From contig JBDRNO010000169.1 in assembly GCA_043811005.1 (NCBI GenBank), forward strand, positions 1-56,710: a stretch of 56,710 nucleotides of DNA. The letters run 5' to 3'. Below are positions 15,601 to 23,400 of the stretch, in pieces. Source of the DNA: JBDRNO01 sp043811005. GTDB taxonomy: Bacteria; Bacteroidota; Bacteroidia; NORP154. Position 1 is the stretch's first letter, and the number at the start of each line of letters is the position of its first letter. Below the pieces are notes generated by a model that had not been told where the DNA came from, searched no databases, and saw nothing but the letters and a program-made list of their open reading frames with translations. The position numbers and the translations under genes are program-made.

Positions 15601-16496
15601 GTTTGATATGATTGACCTGCATTCAGATTAACAGGCGCCCCGCCATTGATCGTGAATGATGTTCCGTTTTGTGATGCTACAATTTTAAAAATATCCCCTC
15701 CGTTTCTGCTTTTCAAAGGCGCTGTAATAAAATTTTTACCCCATGTTGATACGGGGAACATCTCTTCATATAGTTGATCACAGTAAGCGCATCCTCCTAC
15801 ATTTGTACAGACGGTCCCGCCAAATACGGCAAAAACATTACATGCCCCGTTACCAGGTGTGGCAGAGATATGGGTTCCTGTAAGGTCTCCACCGGATTGT
15901 ACCTGGTAAACTTCTCCTGAATTTATAGTGATTAAATAAGGAACACCGGCAGCATGGCCTCCGGTAGTAGCAGATGTCGGGATAATTTCAATAGATGTGT
16001 TGTCTAAAGTACCTGCTATTAAAAATTCAGAGGTTTTATATGCAGGAGTATATGCTGTAACATAGTATTCTGTACCAAGAGAGGGCGTTGGTAATATATT
16101 TGCAGCATCGGATGTGTATGCCTGGTAGTTTAAAGCAAATACACTTACAGTATCGTCAGCCTCAACATGAACTCCCTTTCCCTGGATAACATCTCCTCCA
16201 AGTGCCATTGCAAGGTTTGAGGGTACTGTTACCTGTGTAGTTGTATTTGCAGTAACGGTATATGCCTGTGTCCATCCTCCCAGGGGGATTGATACGGTTC
16301 CGGAAGTATTAATATCAGAGCTGATAAAAATATCCAAACGCCCCTGGCTGGTTCCGTAATAATTTTCCATAAATCCTACCCAAAAATCCGTACCCCTTGT
16401 GCTTTGAGCATTAATGAACAGCGGGAAAAGAAGTAATAATGATAATATTACAGGAAAAATATCTTTTGGTTTTATGTTCTTATATAGGAATTTCAA
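12684..16496 (-). CDS. Giant T9SS type B surface protein with IgGFc-binding-like and eight PKD domains
   Basis: This 1270-residue protein begins with a signal peptide (DIFPVILSLLLLFPLFINAQ). Residues ~33-430 resemble the IgGFc-binding N-terminal domain (STRGTDFWVGFMENY, LGTEYYVTAYTP, PVSTWGKNFITAP). Then come eight PKD-type domains (WxWDFGDG motifs) with one Ig-like domain after the first, and the CHU_C/type B sorting domain ending in GHVTLIR. It is predicted to be an adhesin-like protein attached to the surface through T9SS. The only in-frame start before the signal peptide is a TTG at 16496; a stop lies two codons further upstream, so TTG initiation is likely. The upstream DNA has the AAAGAACATAACATTG motif seen at the right end of the long inverted-repeat elements. 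Confidence 0.93.
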   Translation of the reverse strand: MKFLYKNIKPKDIFPVILSLLLLFPLFINAQSTRGTDFWVGFMENYYGTSQGRLDIFISSDINTSGTVSIPLGGWTQAYTVTANTTTQVTVPSNLAMALGGDVIQGKGVHVEADDTVSVFALNYQAYTSDAANILPTPSLGTEYYVTAYTPAYKTSEFLIAGTLDNTSIEIIPTSATTGGHAAGVPYLITINSGEVYQVQSGGDLTGTHISATPGNGACNVFAVFGGTVCTNVGGCAYCDQLYEEMFPVSTWGKNFITAPLKSRNGGDIFKIVASQNGTSFTINGGAPVNLNAGQSYQTLLTTPSYITSNMPISVAQYSRGGNCDGLDGDPFMIMISPVEQSLDNITFNAFTSSVITAYYVNIITKTANTGLVILDGTPIGGSFNTVPSNPVYSYAQMTITQGNHTLVSDSGLVAYIYGFGDDESYGYPAGASLVNLNNWFSYFVAITPICPFDTINFVAETDSTVISWEWDFGDGDTASGKIVDHFYSDYGEYTVTLVIERLGGCSTDTLTKIILVTGPVATVSGNDTICAGSSAVLTITGDSSVTGYIWSTGETSASITVNPSVTTSYWGAPIAPSCQGEPDSITVNVIQVNSDFSFDTACYFDTTYFYQSASITGDSIISWSWDFGDGSPVDVSQNPSHQYFTLNPVNTELIVTSIFGCSDTAIKSIAFYSLPSANFSNTNVCLNETTQFLSLSTDSSGYIVSWEWDFGDSAGTSTVPNPVYLYDSTGTYTVNLTVTSNYGCSAVTGYIAKVFPLPVANFTTDTVCAKDMLQFNSSLVSSGNIISWNWDFDDGNNSSQQDPFHVYSNGGTYDVTLIVTTNNGCLDTIIKSCEIYYLPFAGFAAQPVCFDNTTVFYDTSGFINDSITSWNWNFGDGSPIDNSQNPTHLYAVPDTFYSTLIITSVNGCKDTVTQPVIVYPLPVASFNNTTVCLNDLTEFFDLSSVINDAIISWQWDFGDGSGTSTNQDPTYTYASEGLDTVQLTVTTYNGCVDSIFEAVEVYSLPVAGFNNTTVCPGFTTLFLDASNGYDYVVSWDWDFGDQTFSTETNPSHTYISEETLDVQLYDVQLIVTNNNGCHDTINKIVTVYPEPIAGFSFIPAITTILFPTITFTNISSGADYSYWNFGDNTSWEGFHATHTYNGTDTGTYTVMLIVENTFTCRDSITNYIVIEGDYTLFVPNSFTPNYDDKNDIFFPQGVGFDKIIQEFNLYIYNRWGDLIYETDDIRQGWDGRANNGNEMAQEDVYVWVILTTDFSKKRHQYIGHVTLIR

Positions 16497-16539
16497 TGTT
16501 TAAAAAAATTTTATTTTATTTTTACTTCCTTATATAAAG

Positions 16540-16590
16540 TAATTTTATATTTTAATCAATTTACAATGTTATGTTCTTTAATATTAACAC
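16540..16590. repeat. Right-end fragment of the long inverted-repeat element
   Basis: TTTTAATCAATTTACAATG and TTATGTTCTTTAATATT match the right flank of the element at 11794-11952, but no hairpin arms are present. The remaining gap (16497-16795) is AT-rich and shows only a short direct repeat, GACTTCCGAAGTTTCCGAAG, around 16723. Confidence 0.55.
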
Positions 16591-16795
16591 GATAATTTCT
16601 ATCGTATATTATATTAAGACGACATACGCATGATTTGGTTGCCTAAATTTTTCCAAATTTACAAATTATCTATATATTCAAAGATAACTATTGATAAGAG
16701 AAAGTGGGAATGTGAGTTAAGACTTCCGAAGTTTCCGAAGTCTTAATTTTCATTATTGTTTGTAGCGTTACCGTATCAACGTTTACCCTGTAGCT

Positions 16796-19700
16796 TCAGC
16801 GTATTAGGGTAACATGCCCGACAAATTGATGTTTCCTTCCATTAATATCTTTTGCATGAACCAGCCACACATAAACATCTTGTTGGGCTTTTTCATAACC
16901 ATCATTTGCTTTTCCATCCCAGCCTTCCCATTCATGAAAGTTTCCCCTGAATTCATATATCAAATCGCCCCACCTGTTATAAATATAAATCTCAAAGCAG
17001 TCTATATCTCCGCATGACGTAGAAAAACCAATGCCTTTAAGAAGGAAAGTGTCGTTTACCAGATCCAGATTTGGAGTAAAAGCATTAGGTGCGAACAGTG
17101 CGAAATCACCTTGAAGTAAAACATTCAATGTGGTATCATGCGGACAACCTTTATCTGTAGTAACCAATAAATTTACAGGGAAAAACCCCGTATCAGGAGG
17201 AAATCCGAAGGAAGGATCTTGAATGGTGTCATCTCCAAGCAAAGTTTCCCCGTCATTGTTATAAAAACTCCAGTACCATTGGTTTACTAATCCTGTTGAA
17301 TAATCAGTAAAAGAAATAAGTGTATTCATGACAGTTGTTGGTTGCGGGCTGATAAGGAAAAATGCTCCGGGATTTGGATATATAATTACTTGCTGAGCAG
17401 TAGTATTGAGACAACCGTTATTTGATGTAACTGTTAAAGTAACATTATAGGTGCCATCTGAACCATAAAGATATTCGGGATTTTGAATTGTGGATGTATT
17501 TCCATCTCCGAAATCCCATTCCCATGAAACAATGGTTCCGCTGGGAATGGTAGATATATCTGTAAATTCAGTTGTATCATTTAGGCAGACGGTATCATTA
17601 TTAAAATTAGCTGAGGGTAATGGATAAACTGTAATTAGAGTAGAATCTGTTGCAGGAGGAGTTCCGCAGTTATCGCTTACAGTTACGGTATATATTATGG
17701 AATTAGGGTAAGAGGGGGCAGTAACAGTAACATTTTGTCCTTGTCCTGCACCATTATCCCAGGTATATGTATAAGGGCCTCCATTACCTCCGGAAGCTAT
17801 TGCACTAATATTTGTCAGGGTATTTTCACAAACGGTTTGATCATCTGATGCAATAGTGCTAAGCGGAGGATAAACAAATACAAACACATTTTGAGGAGTG
17901 GAAGTGCAATTATTAACATCCATGGCATATACGGAATAAGTTGATGATGATACAGGACAGACCGTGTCAAATTGATTAACTGTCCCATCGTTCCAGTAGC
18001 ATGTATATGGTCCGCCATTTCCTCCGGAAGGATTTGCATCAAGTATTGTGCATTCTCCAATACAAATCGTATCACTGGAAGGAGATACAACTACGGTTGT
18101 AGGTTCGAGGACATCAACCTGGATAGCATCAGGGCAATTATAGACGTCAGTAATGGTAACTGAATAAGTGCCGGCACAAAGTCCTGTGGCAATAGAGTTG
18201 GTCTGGTTATTAGGATCATTCCATTGGTAGGTATAAGGTGTGGTTCCTAAGGCAGCGCTGCCGGTAGCAGTACCGTCACAATCTCCGTTGCATGTGGTTT
18301 GGGCGCTCACAGCGGAAGCAACAGGCCCGGGAGTGTCAGCAACAGAAACTGATATAAGGGAATCACAGCTAAGATTATCTGTAACGGTAACATAATACAT
18401 CCCAGGAGTAAGCCCTGTGGCTGTAGGAGTAGTTTGATTACCTGCATTAGCATTCCATTGATAAACATAACCCGGTGTTGCACCGCCAACGGTAACAGTG
18501 GCATCACCATCCGGCTGTCCGCAATGAGCAGCGGTGGATGAGGTAGCGATCGTAAAATCCGGAGGTTCATTAATAACAAAGCTGGCAATATTTGCAGTGC
18601 AAGCATTGTTATCCGTAACTACAAGGGTATAGGTTCCTGCACACATTGCGAAGGCATTAGGTGTTCCTTGTCCGCCACCCGGAGCAGGCGTCCATTGATA
18701 GGAATATGGTATAGTTCCGCCACTGGGGATAACGCTGGCAAAGCCATTGCAACTACCAAAGCATGTAGCATCAGAGTTACCGAAATTAAGCGCCAACGGA
18801 GGCGGTTCGTTGATAATAACATTTATTGTTTGAACACATCCAAGAGCATCTGTAACTGTTACTGTGTATGTGTTAGCACAAAGCCCTGTTGCTGTCTGGG
18901 TGGTCTGATTGTTGCCATCATTCCACAGGTAAGTATAGGGTGTAACTCCTCCTGTAACTGTGGCTGTAGCGCTACCATCACATATGCTTGCACATAAGAG
19001 ATCAATTGATGTTGAATCAACATTAATACCACCTATCGAATTGATAGTAACAGTTTCAACACCCGAAATGCACCCGGTTGCATCAATCACATTAACAGTG
19101 AATGTTCCCGCACATAGCCCTGTTGCTGTTTGAGTGGTTTGATTACCGGCATTGGCATCCCACTGGTAAGTATAGGGCGCTATTCCGTCTGTTGTTGAAA
19201 CCGTAGCAGCTCCATTACAAGTGCCGCAAACTTCATCAGTTATAGTTGAGGTTAATGTTAATGCCGAATCGGGTGGGGGAGTACATACCACACAGGTGGT
19301 GGTTTGGAAATACAACCCCATTACCATCCAGTCAAAGCAGTCATTGCCATTCCCATTGGTTGAGAATGCCGAAGTGGATTGTCCTGAAGTTATGGAAGTA
19401 TTGACCTCATGCCATGTATAAAAAGAATTGGGATAGGATCCTGCTACTCCATTAAGTGTAGCAGGGTGTGAAGCTGCGACATTATCCTGCATGTCGGCAA
19501 CTATCATAAAAGCAATTGCGGAAGTTGAATTACCACATGCATTAAATCCGGTCAGGGTTTGTGACTCGGTTCCTCCATTGTTATTAGCTATACAGCCATC
19601 ATTAATGATCAATGTTCCCTGGTATGGTGCAGTTGGATCGACAAATATTATAAACAAAGTAACTCCGTCAACATCCCAGGGTCCCAGGGCAATGTCAATT

Positions 19701-20209
19701 TGATAGTTTCCATTAACTGTAATTGAGGGTGTAACATCTACCCTGTAATTTCTTGACCAACTTTTCCCCCAGCATTTATCAACCCCGGAACCTATAATCG
19801 TGGCACTATAATTTATTGTGGTGGAGAGAGGGTCGGTAACAGATAAGGATACATTTGAACTGGAGGTTGAGGCAGTGTAATATAGATATGCTTGCTCTAT
19901 TTCTGAACAATCAGCCAGCCCGCTGATAGTAAGTGTAGCGGGAAATCCGGTGCCGGGAGGTGTGGGATAGCGGGTGGTGGTTTTTGCAGAATATTGTGTA
20001 AAGTTCAATCCACACGCAGAGTTATTATAAGTGTTTCCCAAAGTTCCGCTTCCGTCTTTCAGGGTTCCGGGAACACAATTTGTACATGTTCCCTGCATTT
20101 TGTTAATTCCTCCTGTTTTTGAAGATGGAACATAAACCGGTTCCGGTATAACCGGGTCATTAACAGGGAACTGAGCTAATGCAGGTTTTATAATTAAGAA
20201 AATCAGCAT
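16796..20209 (-). CDS. Giant T9SS type B surface protein with a shared N-terminal domain, SprB-like and PKD repeats
   Basis: This 1137-residue protein has a short signal (MLIFLIIKPALAQ). A ~260-residue domain follows (about 52-310; SGVDKCWG, DVDGVTLFII, TLTGFNACGNSTSA), shared with the protein at 26630-31156. Next come five SprB-type repeats (DGxATxxxxGGxxPYxYxW ... ATGLCAGTYTVTVTD), two Ig-like segments containing SGGNGGPYT, two PKD domains and the CHU_C domain ending GHVTLIR. SprB repeats are known from the gliding adhesin of Flavobacterium, so surface adhesion is likely. The signal peptide is unusually short (13 residues); the frame is open further upstream with no ATG, so a non-ATG start could lengthen it. 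Confidence 0.92.
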   Translation of the reverse strand: MLIFLIIKPALAQFPVNDPVIPEPVYVPSSKTGGINKMQGTCTNCVPGTLKDGSGTLGNTYNNSACGLNFTQYSAKTTTRYPTPPGTGFPATLTISGLADCSEIEQAYLYYTASTSSSNVSLSVTDPLSTTINYSATIIGSGVDKCWGKSWSRNYRVDVTPSITVNGNYQIDIALGPWDVDGVTLFIIFVDPTAPYQGTLIINDGCIANNNGGTESQTLTGFNACGNSTSAIAFMIVADMQDNVAASHPATLNGVAGSYPNSFYTWHEVNTSITSGQSTSAFSTNGNGNDCFDWMVMGLYFQTTTCVVCTPPPDSALTLTSTITDEVCGTCNGAATVSTTDGIAPYTYQWDANAGNQTTQTATGLCAGTFTVNVIDATGCISGVETVTINSIGGINVDSTSIDLLCASICDGSATATVTGGVTPYTYLWNDGNNQTTQTATGLCANTYTVTVTDALGCVQTINVIINEPPPLALNFGNSDATCFGSCNGFASVIPSGGTIPYSYQWTPAPGGGQGTPNAFAMCAGTYTLVVTDNNACTANIASFVINEPPDFTIATSSTAAHCGQPDGDATVTVGGATPGYVYQWNANAGNQTTPTATGLTPGMYYVTVTDNLSCDSLISVSVADTPGPVASAVSAQTTCNGDCDGTATGSAALGTTPYTYQWNDPNNQTNSIATGLCAGTYSVTITDVYNCPDAIQVDVLEPTTVVVSPSSDTICIGECTILDANPSGGNGGPYTCYWNDGTVNQFDTVCPVSSSTYSVYAMDVNNCTSTPQNVFVFVYPPLSTIASDDQTVCENTLTNISAIASGGNGGPYTYTWDNGAGQGQNVTVTAPSYPNSIIYTVTVSDNCGTPPATDSTLITVYPLPSANFNNDTVCLNDTTEFTDISTIPSGTIVSWEWDFGDGNTSTIQNPEYLYGSDGTYNVTLTVTSNNGCLNTTAQQVIIYPNPGAFFLISPQPTTVMNTLISFTDYSTGLVNQWYWSFYNNDGETLLGDDTIQDPSFGFPPDTGFFPVNLLVTTDKGCPHDTTLNVLLQGDFALFAPNAFTPNLDLVNDTFLLKGIGFSTSCGDIDCFEIYIYNRWGDLIYEFRGNFHEWEGWDGKANDGYEKAQQDVYVWLVHAKDINGRKHQFVGHVTLIR
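19280..20056 (-). other. Uncharacterised ~260-residue domain, copy in the 16796 gene
   Basis: The encoded domain has conserved landmarks TYNNSACGLNF, GSGVDKCWG, DVDGVTLFIIF, LTGFNACGNSTSAIAF, TLNGVAGSYPNSF and MVMGLYFQTTTC. The same landmarks in the same order occur at 29462-30250. I do not recognise a named family. It looks beta-rich and cysteine-containing, consistent with an extracellular lectin-like or adhesin fold, but that is inference. Confidence 0.7.
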
Positions 20210-20497
20210 TAAAAATATTGATCTTATAGTATAATGATATGGATGATCACTTAAATACCTATAAATTTATTTAATGTGAAAAATATTATCAAGTTCTATT
20301 TTGAATCAGTGCTCGTGTGCTCGTGCGTTCAAGTGTCTGAAGATATGATGCGCACCAAGGAAATCCAATGATTTTTAACTATTATTGTCATCCTGAACCC
20401 CGCCATCCGCAAGCATGTGTGTAGGGAATGGAGGGGTGAAGGATCTCCCGGCTACTTGCACCTACCCTTCAAAAAAGTATTTTATATCGAATCCATC

Positions 20498-23400
20498 TTA
20501 TTTAGCAATAATTATCCTTCTGCTCAAATAACTATTGTTCCCCAAAGTTATCGTATCAGACAGTACAAACTTAATCAAATATATTCCATTTGGCAATTCT
20601 CCCAGGTCGATTTCATAACTGCCCTGCAGGTTATTTTTCCATTGTGGTTTGGCTTTTCTAATATTATCAAGGGATTTACTATATATTTTTTCACCCAGTA
20701 TATTATATATTTGAACGATTCTTAAACCCTCAGGGTTTATAAAACCCTGAGGGTTTTCATGAACAAAAGTTATAAGACCTTCAGTTGGGTTGGGATAGAT
20801 TCTTAACCCTGACAGGGTTTTGAACCCTGTCAGGGTTTCAATTCCAGTAACTTCAGGTACTTCAATACTGGCAGAATCAATACAGCCATTGTTATCGGTA
20901 ACAATAACAGTATAAGTTCCTGCAAATAATCCTGTGGCAATAGAACCTGTTTGTGCATTTGGATCGTTCCATAAGTAAAAGTATGGAGCAGTTCCTCCTG
21001 TTACTGTCAGGGTTATTATGCCATCGTTGATACCTTGTGTAGCTGTGTCAACAGTGCTCTCAATAATGATTGAACCGGGTTCAGTAATTATCACAGAAGA
21101 GGTATCTGTACAGGTATTTGAATCAGTAATAGTTACAATATATATTCCGTTACAAAGACCTGTGGCAACAGGATCGGTTTGACTGTTAGGATCATTCCAT
21201 TGGTAGGCGTAAGGTGGTGTCCCACCGTTAGCGCTGCCTGTAGCCGTGCCATCACAAAAGCCATAGCAACTGGCGTTTGTACTGGCGGTGATGCTGGAAG
21301 TTAATTCCGGCGGTTCAATGATAATAGCAGAAGCAGTTCCAATACACCCAATGGAATCAGTAACTGTAATATCATAAGTTCCCGCTTCAAGACCACTGAT
21401 GTTTTCCGAATTAGAGGTAAATCCGTTTGGACCGGTCCAGCTATAAGCATATCCGGGTGTTCCCCCGGAAACGGTAATATCAATAGCGCCATTGCTGACT
21501 CCATAACAAATAACATCAGTGGTAGAAAAAACACTTATAGCAGGAGAACCTGCATCGGTAACTGTAATTTGTCCGGAAACTGTACATCCATCAGCGTCCA
21601 TAACTGTTACATCATAAGTTTCCGCAATTAAACCGGTGGCGATATCGTTAGTTTGTGATGAAGGATCGTTCCACAAGTAAGTGTATGGGGAAACGCCACT
21701 TGAGGCAATAACAGATGCTTGCCCAACCGCATTTCCACAAGTATCGGGAATACTATCAAGTATGATTGATATTGAAAGTGGTTCGGATAAGGTTACATTA
21801 GATGTGTCGGTACATCCATAGGCATCGGTTACAATTACAGAATAGGTGCCTGCACATACGCCAATGGCATTGGGACCATACTGTGGAGGCGATGTATTCC
21901 AATAATATGAGTAAAAGGGAGTGCCTCCCCCGGGAGTTACCATAGCATCCCCGTCACATACCCCATAGCAACTGATATTTGTACTATCGCTGATGTAGGA
22001 AGTTAATTCAGGGGGGTTGGAAAAGGAAACACTATCCGTAGCATTACACCCCATTGTATCGGTTACTGTGATTTGATATGTTCCCGGACATAATCCGGTT
22101 GCTGTTGTATCTGTTTGTGAAGGTGTTGTATTCCACAGATAAGTAAATGGAGCTGTACCGCCCGATACAGATACGGTGGCAGAGCCATCGCAAATATTAT
22201 TACAAAGTATATCAGCGCTATTTAGTGAAAGTAAAATTGCAGGTGGTTGTGAGATGATATTACTTAGTGTTGTATCACATTCATTAGCATCAGAAATAAT
22301 AACGTTATAAGCCCCTGCACACAATCCGGTGGCATTAGAGCCGCTTTGCTGAGGTACAGTGTTCCAGATAAATGTATAAGGAGGCGTCCCTCCGCTTGTG
22401 GTGATCGTTGCGGAACCGTCACAAATCCCGTAACAGCTTGCATTTGAGCTGTCAATAATGCTTGCTGCCATCGATGTGGAAGGTTCAGTCAACATTACAT
22501 TGGAGCTGTCAACACATGTATTGTTGTCAGTTACTATTACTGTATATAACACTCCGGCACATAGATCCGTAGAAATAGAGCCGCTTTGTGGCGGTGTTGT
22601 GTTCCAGGCATAAGTGTAGGGCGAAGTTCCCCCGGCAGGAGTAACAGTAGCAGTGCCGTCACATGATCCGTTGCAATTAATATTAGTGCTGTCAGTGATG
22701 CCGGAAGTGAGAGGCGGTGGTTGTGTTAATGTTATATTGGATGTGTCAGTACACCCATTTGCATCGGTAACTGTTACACTGTAAATCCCTTGGCATAAGC
22801 CGGTTGCAGTAGAATCGGTTTGAGCGCCAGGATCACTCCATAGATATGTATATGGAGGTGTGCCACCACTTGCGGTGAGCGAAGCCGAACCGTCACAAAG
22901 CCCATAGCAACTGATATTAGAGCTACCGGTGATGCCGGTAATTAATTCCGGTGGTTCGTTGATCACAGCAATAGCGAATGAAACGCATCCATTGGAATCA
23001 GTAACTGTAACTGTATAAGTTCCGGCAATTAGCCCGTTAGCAGTATCAGCAGTTTGGGTGCCTATATCATCCCATTGATAAGTATAAGGTGCAGTTCCTC
23101 CTGATGCGGAAACTGCTGTCACACCATTGCTGTATCCATTACAGGTAACATCGCTGGTATAAGATATTGAAATAGTGGCAGCACCTGTATTGTTAACAAT
23201 TACTATTCCTGTATCACTGCAAAGGATAGAATCGGTAACTATTACTGTATAAACTCCGGCTGATAAGCCGGTTACAAAATCGGTAGTTTGAGTAGCGGTA
23301 TCATCCCAAAGATATAAATACGGAGGAACACCCCCGGAAGCAGAAACTATTGCCATGCCGTCAGAGCTGTCACAGGCAGCATCAACACTATTGAGGGTGA

